Of a stretch of DNA of 64,000 nt, positions 22,386-33,224 are shown piece by piece. The stretch comes from Ceratotherium simum simum. Lineage: Eukaryota; Chordata; Mammalia; Perissodactyla; Rhinocerotidae. Under the pieces are notes generated by a model, which searched no databases, had not been told where the DNA came from, and saw nothing but the letters and a program-made list of their open reading frames with translations. A program made the translations under genes and the position numbers. Where the stretch lies: contig NW_004454181.1 in assembly GCF_000283155.1 (NCBI RefSeq), positions 23,970,124 through 24,034,123 of the forward strand, written 5' to 3'. Numbering within the stretch: the stretch's first letter is position 1; every line of letters begins with the position of its first letter.

Positions 22386-23489
22386 AAATGCCATCATCAA
22401 TATCATCATTCCAGCTTCTACATTTACTTTCTGTAATGCTAGAAAGAGTATTCCTGATCAAAAAGGCCAGGTTGTTGCTTAGTTGCCAGACAGGGCAATT
22501 TCAACCTCTTTCCCTTTGGATCAAATCATTTGACATTCAGCAGGGGAAGAGTTATCGAGTTGCTGAAGTGTACACCTGAATCCCCTTTAGCAGTCTGTCA
22601 GACTGGCTGAAACTCCAGCCCGGACAGGCCAATTCAGATGCACAGAAGTCTTCCAGATAGGTCTCTGCACCCAGAGACCAATCAATCACTTCCTACCCTG
22701 GGCTCCCTATGGTGACAGGCTTGTGTCCAGCTGCCTTTCTGGCCCTCCCTGGCCCTCGCATTGTAACAGTGAATCTCAAGGGGCACAAGGAAGCGGGAGC
22801 AGGCCTGTTGGGGGAAGGGTTGTATAACAATATATCACAATATTCCTCCAGTGCAGCAGGAGTAGTGGCAAAACATAGTCAATATTAAAACATTATAAAT
22901 TATTAATCATTTATGTATACCTATTGTTTTTATGGTACAAATTTCTAAAAATAACATGCCTCAAATTTTTCTGCATTGGTAGGGATGCAGAGAAAATGGA
23001 ATTTGCTCTCTGTATTTAGTGGAGGGGTGTCCTCCAAAGGTATATCCGAATCTAGTGGGGGACAGCAGGGTGTGAGGCTTTTATGGTAATCCAAAGGGGG
23101 TAATTATTAATTCTTTTTTAAAAATTGTAAAACACTGCTGCAGGGAGACCTCAAAATGTAAAGACAGAGGGAAATTTTACCCCATTTCACAGCCTCCTGT
23201 AATAAGCACATTAGGACAACCTACTGGCTGCTCTGTGCTAAGAAAATGGCTATGTCACTGAGAACAGGGGATGCTAAGCTGCATGTCCTGGTAGCAAAAG
23301 GGATCATGCATGATCCCTGTCATAATTTAATGAATGAAGAGGCGCCTCCTGAACTCAGTGGAAGCCTGGCACAGTCCTAGTTTCAACTAGTTCCTAGGCT
23401 GCAGCATTGGTTCAGAGGAAAATAGCCGCTATACTAGCAGACAGGGAAGGAAGGACATTTACCTACATACCATATTTCTCTACATCTGG
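22386..23489. other. single-copy interval with a perfect palindrome
   Basis: No gene or dispersed repeat recognised. AT-rich at 22860-22970. It contains the 20-bp palindrome at 23299-23318. Confidence 0.5.
23299..23318. repeat. perfect 20-bp palindrome
   Basis: AGGGATCATGCATGATCCCT equals its own reverse complement across all 20 bases, with no spacer and with ATGCAT at its centre. The next flanking pair (A/G) breaks the symmetry. Confidence 0.95.
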
Positions 23490-23668
23490 CCCCCCACCCG
23501 CATCAAAATCACTTGGATGAGTTTTCTTAAAAATGCCAATTCCTAGCTCCCACTCTAGATCTACCAACTCAGAATCTCTGGGAGTGGAGCCTGGAAATAT
23601 ACATCAACTAGACTATCAAGGGATTCTGACACATGCTATCCCTTGATAATACTTTGGGAAACATGGAT
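23490..23668 (+). mobile_element. MER5A-like hAT relic
   Basis: CATCAAAATCACTTGGATGAG, CCAACTCAGAATCTCTGGGA and CTTTGGGAAACATGGATC follow the MER5A order with decayed ends. Confidence 0.75.
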
Positions 23669-24334
23669 CTAGAAGAATGAACCCACCACGGTGGCATTTT
23701 CAGCTCAGAGAAATGACCAGCCTGAAAGAAATCTTTTGGCCCCAGGAAATGTCCCAGCTTCACCCCTCCAATTTCAGACTACAAATTAATCTGTTGAGAC
23801 AGTTACCTACTCAGTTTACTCATATAACTAGGCAATTAGACCTGGCTGACTGCTTCATTCTCATCTGAAAGAGAGACTGCCACATCGCTTAAAACTCAAT
23901 CAAAGAACCTCTCAGGGTTTTAGACCACTTATAAAGACAGATGGAACTATTTTTCTGACTGTATTGGCTCTTCTATTTCTTAGTTATGTGTTCTTGAGCA
24001 ATAACCTGGAGGGATGGTTGAGGATCTGTTTTGTAATCTCCACCCCACCTACCACCACAAAAGGTGGGAATCACTTGGGTGAAATAATGTTCTGTTGGCT
24101 GAAGACCCACTCCTGTCTCTTTTAGTCAGGAAGGTAGAACAGAATGTAAGTAAATGAGGAAAAACACCCACTTTGTTATAGAAATATCCTTGCCACCACA
24201 ATCATGTATGTTTTCAAAGGTAAATTCTTTTAGAAAAAGTAAATTCTTTCTGAGCTTAGATACTTAACTATTATAAGTAAAGCATTATTTTGGCACCCCT
24301 TTAACCCTATGAGCAAGACCAGACTAGAGGATCT

Positions 24335-24490
24335 CTGAGGTTTTCCTATGCAAAATGCATCCCTGGGACCAGCAGCTTTGGCTTATAAGAAACCCAGGAT
24401 CTCAGGCTCCGTCCACTCCTACTGGATTAGAATCTGCATTTATGACAAGATCCCCAAGTGGTTCGTAGGCACAAAAAACTTTGAGAAGGA
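24335..24490 (+). mobile_element. MER5A-like hAT relic
   Basis: GCATCCCTGGGACCAGCAGC, ATTAGAATCTGCATTTATGA and CAAAAAACTTTGAGAAGGA match MER5-type text. Confidence 0.7.
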
Positions 24491-24494
24491 CTCC

Positions 24495-24680
24495 TCCAGG
24501 GTACTAATTCTCAAATCTGCATATTGAGGTCATCTAGAGAATTAAGAAAAACTGTTGATGACTGGGCCCTACCCCAGAGATTCTTACTTAATTGACCTTG
24601 AGTACAGCCTGGGTGTAGGGATTTGTAGAAGCTACCAGGTCATTCTGATGGGCAGCAACGTTTGAAAATCTCTGCTTCAA
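24495..24680 (+). mobile_element. MER5A-like hAT relic
   Basis: TTCTCAAATCTGCATATTGAG, GACTGGGCCCTACCCCAGAG, then AACGTTTGAAAATCTCTGC. The third relic of this type within 1.2 kb. Confidence 0.7.
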
Positions 24681-26110
24681 GGGACCTCTCCAGCTCCCAA
24701 ACTGTATGGGTCTGTGAATCTGTCAAGAAGAACAAAAATAAGCCACTAATTCGAATACCTTCAGGAACCAAGCAGGTAAGGTAAGTGAGTGACATAAGCC
24801 TGTGTGGACAGTGGCAAGCTGGAGAGCGCGGAGCCTGTGCAGAGGAAGTGGCCAGCACTCAGGCCTTCAGTGTTGCCCTCAACAATGGGGGTCCAGGGCT
24901 GCCACATCTTCTGACGTTTTTGTCTTAAGAAGCTGGAAATCCAAATTTTTATGTAAATTCTCTCTCTTTTTCTTTTGTAATTCTGGTTCACAAACTCAAT
25001 TTTCTTTTCTTTTTAAAAAGATTATGCTACATGAGGTGAAGGAAAACCAGTTTCGGACCTCTGACAGAGAGAAAACAGATCTACCCATAGAAAGAGAAGG
25101 CCCACCTCACAAAACACAGGAGGACAGTTCCAAAGGGTGATTCATTCTGGAAAGAGCATATGACTGCTTCAGTGAGGGTGAGCCGGGCTCTCTTTAGCCC
25201 GTGGCCCGAAGGAATTAGGGTGACTACTGGTCTTCCTCTTTCAAAGAGGAAAATGACACTTTAAAATATATCATGAGCATGGAAACGCAATACTCTTGGC
25301 ATGACTGGAGCCAGGCCCTGGAAAACACTGCTCCCCAAAGAAGTTCAAAGAACAGAGTGTGCAAAGGGTACTGTGAAGCATGAAAGTGTAGAGGCCACTA
25401 AGGGGGATAGGCTGTAGGGAGGGGATGGGCTGTGAAAGTATGGTGATTGGCTGTCATGTGCGAGAGAGGAGAGCTACCATAGCAATGCGGATGTGAATAA
25501 TGCAAAGACTCCACTCCTGGGAGAAGGAGCCTTCTGAAGGTGATTTGCAGTTCTGATGGCTGAAACAGTCCATTTCACAGGAGACGTCTGGCTCTATTTA
25601 CACAGATACCTGTTTTCTTACACTAATCGAAATCCCATCCAACCAGGGCCTTTAAAGACTACTGGGATACATGGTCATAGGAGCAGGAAGAGGGAGAGCG
25701 ACCTCATTAAGGATGCAGTTTGTATCAAAAGTTAAGAGAAAAGAAAAGAAAATTCTGTTTAGGAATCATAGGCCTGATTACTAAGGGGAAAAAAACTGGA
25801 AAAAGACAATCTTTTTTCAATGAATCATATCATTCTAACTATTCTAACAAATTTGTTGTGTCTCTCTAGTGAGACTAGAAGCTGTATGAGGACAAATCAA
25901 ATCAACACATTCATTAACTACATATAACCAAGCAAGGTTAATCTAGAATAGGGACTACTAGATTGCCAGAGCAAATATTATGTCTTCTACTTGTGCACAT
26001 CCCCTATAGAGTCTATTAAGGGGCTAGAAAGAGAATAAAACATAATAAACACTTAACATTACTTGTGAGCCAATTTTGAATAATAGCTTAGAAAAACTAC
26101 GGTGCCCTAA
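24681..26110. other. single-copy interval, no gene accepted
   Basis: The plus-strand frame at 24802-25140 ends in a hydrophilic 38-residue stretch preceded by a pyrimidine tract at 24956-25015, but the acceptor would be AAAAAG and there is no clear donor. 25380-25450 has repeated GGGATGGGCTGTGAAAG-like text. Nothing else is recognised. Confidence 0.4.
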
Positions 26111-26111
26111 A

Positions 26112-26285
26112 GCAGGAGTTTTCGAAGTGTAGTCCCCATACCAGCCACATCAACATCACTTGGGAGATTGTTAGGAATATAAATTCTTGGGTCCCAGCCC
26201 AGACCTACTGAATCAGAACCTATGGGGATGGGGTCCAGCAATCTTGTGCTTTTACAAGACTTCCAGATGACGCTGAGGCAGACCC
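26112..26285 (+). mobile_element. MER5A-like hAT relic
   Basis: GCAGGAGTTTTCGAAGTGTA, ATCAACATCACTTGGGAGAT, GACCTACTGAATCAGAACCT, GACTTCCAGATGACGCTGAG. Good match over its length. Confidence 0.85.
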
Positions 26286-26289
26286 TACG

Positions 26290-26485
26290 CTATGTCAGTT
26301 AATTTTTACAACAATCTATGGAGGTGGACTGGTAGTATTTACAATCCTCATTTTAGAGCTGAGGAACAGGTGACACCATATGTCCATGGTCAGAGTGTTA
26401 GTAGCAAAACAGAGACACCAGACATTTACTATTTTGATCTGGAGCGCAAATTTTAAATTTCCCAGAGGTAGCTGATTTGGGTTCA
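26290..26485 (-). mobile_element. MIR SINE
   Basis: CAACAATCTATGGAGGTGGA, CTCATTTTAGAGCTGAGGAA and AGAGTGTTAGTAGCAAAACA fit antisense MIR. Confidence 0.7.
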
Positions 26486-26559
26486 GTTGTAAATACATAT
26501 GCTTATTTTTTTTTCCACCTTAACGACTGTATCAGCCCATTAGAAGGAGCTCAAAAAAT

Positions 26560-26865
26560 AATAGTGACAGTTCATCCATCCAGTTGTGCCCTTTACTTTC
26601 TTATCTGAGGACTTCTACTCCTACTCTGCCTTAAAAAATTCTTTTTCATCTTTTAAAGCCCAGCCCAGTGGCTGCCTCCCCCCACTCACCCCTGGCGAGG
26701 ATGCATCAGCTCTGCTTCAATTATACAGCTCTCTACTTGAGCTCCCAGTATAGCTGTGTTTACATGTCTGCTCCCCACAGTGGACTGTTAACTCTTGGGG
26801 GCAATGAACACGTCTTACCAACTCTATATACCCCTAACATCTGCCATAGAATAATACTTTGGAGT
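26560..26865 (+). mobile_element. L2 LINE 3' fragment
   Basis: ATCTTTTAAAGCCCAGCCCA, CAATTATACAGCTCTCTACT, TGGACTGTTAACTCTTGGGG follow the L2 3' order. Confidence 0.65.
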
Positions 26866-26924
26866 TGGAAAGGAACAAAGAAAATAAAGCCAACTCGTGT
26901 AATCATTGAGCATCAACTGTGTCG

Positions 26925-27125
26925 TTGGTCCCAGGCTAAGCTTTCTATATACATATCTCATTTTGTTTTAATATTTAGGACAATCCTGTAAGGTACATAT
27001 TTTTATCTTTATCTTGAGGACCAGAAAATTGAGACTCAAAAGAGGTTAAAGAAACAATCCAATTTCAAATAGCTAGTAAGTTGTAGAATTGGAATTCTTG
27101 ATGAGATTACTATAACGCCTCTCTA
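26925..27125 (-). mobile_element. MIR SINE
   Basis: TTTAGGACAATCCTGTAAGG and CCAGAAAATTGAGACTCAAA, with AGCTAGTAAGTTGTAGAATT, are antisense MIR text. Confidence 0.75.
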
Positions 27126-27984
27126 CTTCTTATTCAATGGCTGGAAAACCAAAGCCTAGACAGAGAACAGAATGTTCTTAGTCACTCTTAAGGGCACCGA
27201 AGCTGGGTCTAGAATGCAGACCTCAAGTCGCTTTACCAATCACCATGGTGTCTCCCCTGAGCATCAGAGCAGTGGAAGGAAAAAATGTTTGGGAATTTCT
27301 GGATCACTTAGAGAGTCGCTTACAACCCAAAAATTTGTTTTCTGGCAAATTTTTGAAGTGGGAGCTGGATTCATTTTCTTTTCCAAAGATATCAGAGTCC
27401 ATTATTTTGCCATTTTTGCCCACTTTTTGGATGCTGTTGCCCTGAGTTCTTTAGAACTCTTCCTTTCGGATCTCAGACCTCCAATGAACCCATTTTCATC
27501 CTGGTCTTTCTCAAGACTGCAAGACTTTTCTTTCAGGCTCCAATCTGATTCTGTTGCTATTCCTGGACAGGCACTAGGTTTTTCAGGGTTTAGATTGATG
27601 GCTTCCTTTCCTTTTCCTGATGAAAAATTCAGTGGTGACTGCTAACCTCGGAGACCTCAATTCTGCTCTTGGAGGTGGCAGGGAAGTCTCAAGGACTCAC
27701 AAGTAATAATGTCCCAGCATTGTGTGGAGCTCAATTTCAAACCTGAAAATAAACTCAGTGAGTCTGATCACGTACATCAAAGTGCTGGTCACACCTGTCA
27801 CCAAACAGTGACGGGAACAGCAATCATTAATGTATACCGTCTCAGTTATCCAACACAGTTGAGGGATGGGGAACTCATTTTCTGGTTAACCGAATGCTAA
27901 CTCTTTAAGTTCTTCAGAGCTGTTGATTACTTAAACATCCCACTTTTGAGCTTTGGTAAGTTGTACACGGCTTACTTAAGTATG
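27126..27984. other. interval with the longest non-repeat frame; no gene accepted
   Basis: A 157-codon plus-strand frame (27172-27645) overlaps a 66-codon frame on the same strand. Its Phe/Ser-rich composition has no domain, signal peptide or good splice context. No known repeat is recognised either, so the stretch remains unassigned. Confidence 0.4.
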
Positions 27985-28375
27985 TTGTTTTAAAAACACA
28001 GTTATCTTAAACATCTATTAGTAAGATTCTGTTGAACACATTATAATGTATTACATCAAGGAGTTCTACATAGCCATTTAAGTATGAGTGAATATCTACT
28101 TAATTGGCATGAAAGATGCTTGTAATATAGTAAGTGAAAATTGAAGAGTGAAAAACTTTACATACATTATGATCCCAATCTTATAAAATAATAAAAAAAA
28201 ACCCAATATATGGATGGTAAATCTAAAAGGACATATACCAATATATACACATGGTTATCGCAGAGTTGTGCAATGATAGGTGCTTTGATCCCCTCCATTT
28301 TCATACTATATTTTATAGTTTCCCACAATAAACCTATAGGACTCATGTAATTTAAAAGAATACTGTTTTTAATCA
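27985..28375 (+). mobile_element. old L1 LINE 3' UTR
   Basis: AATATAGTAAGTGAAAATTG, ATTATGATCCCAATCTTATA, ACCAATATATACACATGGTTA and CCACAATAAACCTATAGGAC follow the 3' UTR of L1MC/L1ME-like elements. Confidence 0.75.
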
Positions 28376-28494
28376 CCATTACACACAAACCTATACACAT
28401 AACCAACCAATAATCAGCCAAACCATCAGTCCTGAAGTTAGAGTGCTGTACAACAAGTTGGTTGGTAGAAAGATTTCTGTATCTGGGGAAAATT

Positions 28495-28745
28495 AACATG
28501 GATTTTAGTCCCAAATCTGTTCCTAACCACTGCTGTACCTTTCATCACAGAGACCTTTGGTCTCTGGGTCTCAATTCACTTCTAAGTAAAATGGGGATAA
28601 GGCCATTCACCTTGTAGGCTGTTGTGAAGATTAAATGATGGGGTCCTATTTCAGGATTGTGTTTCAGAATCAAGAAGACTTTTAAAAATACACACTGCTG
28701 GGCACCACCTCAGGCCATTCCAGCTTAATCTATGGCTCATATGAA
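28495..28745 (+). mobile_element. MIR SINE followed by MER5-like fragment
   Basis: 28495-28648 is sense MIR (TCTCAATTCACTTCTAAGTAA, GCTGTTGTGAAGATTAAATG). 28650-28745 has MER5-like text (GTTTCAGAATCAAGAAGACTT, GCTGGGCACCACCTCAGGCC). Confidence 0.7.
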
Positions 28746-29580
28746 AGCGCTGAACTAAATCTTATGGACTGATTGTCATGGTGGCTCTCTTTCCTGGACA
28801 CATGGGCTTGTGTGGTATGACACATAATGAACTTCGTTAATTAAAAATCATTGGACTCTTAGTATGGGGGAAGAATGAATATGTCTGCCATAAACTGGAG
28901 TCCTGCCAAGGTTACCAACCAGGCCCGGATCGTTCAAAGAGGGGTAAAAATTCAAGGGACGTATATTGTATTTTGACAAAAAGTTAACAACAAACAAACA
29001 AAGCATTTTGTTTACCAAAGGACAATGTCACAGTAAACAGACATGGGGGATGTCAAAAATCCAAGAAGTTTATATATTAAAAGGCTTTTAGTGATCATTA
29101 TGCCTGGCCTCCACCCAAAATAGCATTCCTCTCTACACCTCACACCTGGCCACCTCTGCTTCAGTATCTCTGGGGTCCAGGGGCTCATTATTTCACCTTA
29201 CAGCCCATTTACTCTTTGGATAGTGTTGTGATAACATCTTTCCAGTTATTACCCTCAATTCTTCCACAGGTCTGAGCTCTGCCACATGCAGCCACATAGA
29301 AGTCCCTCCAGGTTTTCCATCAATGGCTCTAAACCGTTACAAGTGTATCATTAGTAACATAGTCACCAAAGTTTCAGCCAAGGTATCACTTATAAACCAG
29401 AGCGTACTTTGAGCTTATCCCTCTCTGATTTACTTTCCAATCTGCATCCATAATTGGGAGGCAAAGGATTGAGCTACAACTCCCACAAAGAGAATAAGTA
29501 TTTGCATCTCTCATGGGAGCTGGGAGGGATAAAGGGTTGTTGATTACTGTAGCTATATAGCACTTTATATATTCAGAGTC
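28746..29580. other. single-copy-looking interval
   Basis: No gene or repeat recognised. Several short A-rich patches, e.g. CAACAAACAAACAAAG near 28988. Confidence 0.45.
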
Positions 29581-29584
29581 AGAT

Positions 29585-29870
29585 ATCATGCCTCATCATT
29601 AGCTAATATTCAGTAAGTGCCAACCATGCCCAGGATATTGGACTATGTGGTTAAAAGAGAGAGAAGTATAAGGCATGATTGTGAAATCATGGAGACTTGG
29701 GCTGGATGCTTAGGAGTTCTTTTAGTAATAAAAAGAGTAAAGAACTCCAAGAGCATTCATGCATTGGCACCTTGATTCAAATATTTATCAAACACAACTA
29801 AATGCTAGGGATAAGATGGTGAAGACAGACAGGGACATTGACTTCATGGAGATTACGTTCTGGTCTCTAT
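29585..29870 (-). mobile_element. MIR fragment and L2 fragment, antisense
   Basis: 29585-29645 has MIR-like TTCAGTAAGTGCCAACCATG. 29755-29870 has antisense L2 text (TATTTATCAAACACAACTAA, GATGGTGAAGACAGACAGGG, CTTCATGGAGATTACGTTCT). Confidence 0.6.
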
Positions 29871-30029
29871 CTCTGTTTACAAATTTTGATGATTTAGTTC
29901 CTTGCCCTTCAACCTCAATAAAACCTTGGTTTAAAGGATCCTTATAGGTCACTAGTCCAAGCACTGAGTCATTACTTGAACATACCCACTAACAAAGGGA
30001 TGCCGCAGCTATGGAGTAGGAAAATGGAG

Positions 30030-30250
30030 TGATTAGGAGGGTCGGCTGTGGGCTCAGATCTGAGCTCAGCGCCCAGCTTATCATGAACCGTGTTTCCCTG
30101 GGTCAGTTACCAAGCCTGACTCTCAATTTCTTCATCTGTAAAATGCTTCCCATGCCTGCTTCCCAAGGTTGTTGTAAAGATTCAGGGAGGTGATGCACTC
30201 GGCACCGTACCTCCGAGAATGGCTGCTGCTGTAGTAATTACTATTGCATT
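30030..30250 (+). mobile_element. MIR SINE
   Basis: AGCTTATCATGAACCGTGTTT, GGGTCAGTTACCAAGCCTGA, CAATTTCTTCATCTGTAAAA and AAGGTTGTTGTAAAGATTCA are sense MIR landmarks. 30251-30848 holds only weak MIR-like text and no gene. Confidence 0.85.
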
Positions 30251-30848
30251 AACATAAGCATACATTTTCATCATAAATAATTGTTATTGAATTCCTCCAC
30301 ATATGGGGAACCTATGAAGAAGGCCCTTGCATATTCTCATAAGTAAGTTAACAAAGTCCTTACTAAAATATTTTCTAAAATGTAAAGCACCAGATGCATA
30401 ATCTCTGTTACAACTCACTGTAATAGAGCCCTCTGTAACTTCCATCCATTTGACTTTTCTTTCTCTTTTCCATGACGTTCCCTCAGTTATCTCTCCTCTG
30501 GACTGGAGAGTCTATTGCTTCAACTCTTCCTCATTGGAGGAAGTCAAAGCCTGCCTTCACCTTGGCGAATCTCTCTCAACACACGTCAATCACATCAGCA
30601 TCTAATGTTCTACAAATTTATCCTCACACAGGAATGACCAGGTTAAAGACCCGAGATTTTTGTCATGTTGAAAGGCATTTCCAGTGACATATGTCACAGA
30701 AAGTGATTCCATTGTTCAGAATACCTATTGGAAAAGGGCCCTACCACCGTCACTCTCTGACAGGGAGGAGCTATTCATAAAATTGAACAGATTGTAGTAT
30801 ACTGATGAGGACACATTTGCAGGTAGGTGGGCTCATCATGCATTTAAC

Positions 30849-31068
30849 GGGGGTTGGTAGACTACGGTATGTGCGCCAAATCTGGCTGCCTGTGTTTGTA
30901 AATAAAGTTTTATGGGAATACAGCTATGTAGGCATTTATTTACATATTGCCCATGGCTGCTTTCACTCTCCAACAGAAGAGCTGAGTAGTTGCAACAGAG
31001 ATTGATGGCCCACAAAGCCTAAAATATTTACCATCTGGCCTTTTACAGAAAAAATTTCTGACTTCTGT
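30849..31068 (+). mobile_element. hAT-type non-autonomous DNA transposon, short form
   Basis: GGGGGTTGGTAGACTACGG opens the copy; TTTGTAAATAAAGTTTTATGG, GAGCTGAGTAGTTGCAACAG and GGCCTTTTACAGAAAAAATTT follow. Same family as the copy at 6799 but without its extra central segment. Confidence 0.85.
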
Positions 31069-31655
31069 ACACCAAGCTTATGTAGTTAGCTCCCATGTTG
31101 CTGTGGTGGTGAACTAACCCAGGACCCGAGCAACTAGGAGGAGCTTGACCTTCTCTCTCCCGCATACTCCTCTTTGCAAATCTCCCATAGTGGAGTCTGA
31201 AATGGACAGATGGCGATGGTCTGCAGCTGAATACAACTTTCCCTGCATCCTAGACTGCCACACCATCTCAGAGTCACCCAAACTTCAACCCAATCTTGAA
31301 AAACACCCAGCCTATAACTTGTCTTATTTAACACAACCATTATTCTGCATTGTATATATTCACTTTAAACCTTTCCTTTTATTTTCTCTGCAATCTCTTG
31401 TGCAACCCAGTTGTACTGAACTATCATAACTATCAACCTTCCTCAATTTTGCAACCTTTAAACTTCTTTCAATGTCTCTGAAGATGCCTGGATCTTAGAT
31501 CCATCTCCCCAATGAACGCCCTTCCCCAGGGCTTCTGTCATGAATCTGTGTCTTTCACTGTTCCCAACAAGGTCTGCTGGGATGGAGCAGGAATGGATTC
31601 AGAGTCTCCTCAGAGCTCATGATACCCACCTTAAACATAAGAGAACCAAGGACTT
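31069..31655. other. single-copy-looking interval
   Basis: No supported gene. Frames at 31134-31429 on opposite strands are mutual shadows with no domain. Confidence 0.45.
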
Positions 31656-31659
31656 TGGG

Positions 31660-31805
31660 CTGAGAGCCACATCATAGATCATTACAGAAGAGGAAGCTAA
31701 AGGTCAGAGATATCAAAAGGCTTCCCCCAGTCACTAAGCGAGTTCCTAGTTGACTTGAACTCTAGCCTTGGGGCTCCCAGTCTGGTGCTCTGTTCCCCAT
31801 ACTGC
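31660..31805 (-). mobile_element. MIR SINE
   Basis: AAGAGGAAGCTAAAGGTCAG, TCCCCCAGTCACTAAGCGAG and GGGGCTCCCAGTCTGGTGCT fit antisense MIR. Confidence 0.65.
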
Positions 31806-31849
31806 CCCATTAATCTTTGGATTCTAAGGAGAAGTCACGTTTTTCAGTA

Positions 31850-32220
31850 ATTTCATTTCCTCTGCCTTTATCACAATACTGACCACATTGCCACTAACAT
31901 CCTTCTCAGAAACCTTCCTATGCCTCTTCCATCTAACTAGCTATTTTTTCCTCTCTGCTCTCCCCTGACCTTGGAACCTTCCAGAGATCCTACCTTAGGT
32001 TTATCTAAATTAAATCTCTTCCCTTGACTGTTTACCTATTCCTCTAAGCTCATCAGTCCAGTTGACAATTTCTTTCATCATCTTCTCTTGTGCTTGCAAT
32101 CCTGTGTAATTTAGCATCATCCATAAATCTGAGGAATGTACAACTAGCTTCATCTTAGATCATTACAGATTTTAATAAACAGTGCTGATCTCATTATAGA
32201 CTCCTGTGGAGCTGGGCTGA
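31850..32220. other. possible ancient LINE fragment (CR1/L3-like)
   Basis: TTTAGCATCATCCATAAATCT followed by AATAAACAGTGCTGATCTC recalls an L3/CR1-type mammalian relic, but similarity is weak. Confidence 0.3.
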
Positions 32221-32279
32221 GCTAATCCTTTTCCTTTTGATGTAGTGAGAACCCCTGATTTTGCCTTTGTCTTTCTCAG

Positions 32280-32349
32280 CTGGGAGGAGCGAGAGGCCAT
32301 GAGCACAGATGACCTGTCTAGCGTCATCTTGCCCACGGATGGTTGAGTG
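32280..32349 (+). other. candidate exon of an unknown transcript
   Basis: A pyrimidine tract TTTTGCCTTTGTCTTTCTCAG ends at 32279 and a donor GTGAGT starts at 32350, bounding a 70-base block. Frames 1 and 3 close early. Frame 2 begins W-E-E-R-E-A, runs through an ATG at 32299 and stops at TGA (32344-32346), so the block cannot be an internal coding exon on this strand. It could be a UTR exon, a last-codon exon or part of a non-coding RNA. No neighbouring exon is identified. Chance splice-site pairs occur in long introns, so confidence is limited. Confidence 0.35.
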
Positions 32350-32384
32350 GTGAGTAGAAGCTACTTCCCTTCAGCCCACTGCCT

Positions 32385-32398
32385 GTTGCCAGGGAAAC
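32385..32398 (+). promoter_or_regulatory. RFX X-box-like site
   Basis: GTTGCCAGGGAAAC differs at one base from GTTGCCATGGAAAC, a typical paired RFX half-site. It lies 36 bases after the donor of the candidate exon. Motif match by eye only. Confidence 0.35.
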
Positions 32399-32639
32399 CA
32401 TGCTGCTGGATAACGGTCTCTCTCTTCCTGGATAAAGGACAAGCCTTGACAGAGAATTTAGGAAAAGCGTTAGGGGAGGTTAGTAAGGAAAACACTGAAT
32501 TTGACTCTTCATTTTTGCGTTGACAGTAGACCTTGGGGTTCCTGCATTAGCTCATTCCCAGCATTCACATCTCATTGTTTCTGAATATTCCTAATTTTAC
32601 TTTTAAACCATTTTGTGGGATATACAACACGCTTCCCCA

Positions 32640-33165
32640 AACTGCACAGTTCCCTGACTCACCTTCTTCAGGCCCTGCTTAAATGTTACCTTATCAGAAG
32701 CCTTCCCTGACTACCTTATTTAAAAGAATGACACCCCCCCCACTCACATACTCCCTAGCTCCCTCCATGCTTTATTTTCCCCCAAAGAAAATATTCTACT
32801 ATATTCTACTTGTTTTTGCTTTTTGTGTGTCCCTAGGCTGAGATCTTCATGAGGACAGGAACTTTATTTTTATTTATTTATTTATTGAGATATAATTGAC
32901 ATATAACATTGTACAGGTTTAAGGTGTACAACGTGTTGATTTCGTACATTTATCTATTGCAACGTGATTACCATTGTAGTGTTAGCTAACATTCTATTAT
33001 TTCATATAATTATCATTTCTTTTTTGTGGAACAATTAAGATCTAGTCTTTCAGCAACTTTGAAGTTTATAATACAGGATTGTTGTCAGGGCAGGCACTTT
33101 AGTCTGTTTTGTTCAGTATATTCCTAGTGCCTAAAGCCAAATATTTGTTGAACTAATAAATGAGT
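32640..33165 (+). mobile_element. L2 LINE 3' end split by L1
   Basis: 32640-32866 contains CTTCAGGCCCTGCTTAAATG and CTGAGATCTTCATGAGGACA. 33088-33165 contains GCACTTTAGTCTGTTTTGTT and TATTTGTTGAACTAATAAATG. The two halves join into one L2 3' end if the L1 is removed. Confidence 0.85.
32867..33087 (-). mobile_element. 5'-truncated L1 inside L2
   Basis: A TTTA-rich tail, then TTATTGAGATATAATTGACAT, an older L1M-type 3' UTR read antisense. The flanking L2 text GGACAGGAACTTTA (32853) and GGGCAGGCACTTTA (33088) agrees at 12 of 14 positions and is a decayed target duplication. Confidence 0.85.
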
Positions 33166-33224
33166 CATTACGGAGCTGCTGCTGCTGCTGATTCGGTCTT
33201 TATACACAGAGAGGACTTGACAAT

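Noticed and set aside
24802..25140. Possible small exon ending in a hydrophilic stretch
   Set aside because: The pyrimidine tract is good, but the acceptor would be AAAAAG and no proper donor follows; no known protein is recognised.
27172..27645. 157-codon plus-strand frame as a possible gene
   Set aside because: No domain, Phe/Ser-rich low-information composition, no splice or promoter context, and it starts within or beside a MIR. Length alone is compatible with chance in GC-moderate DNA.
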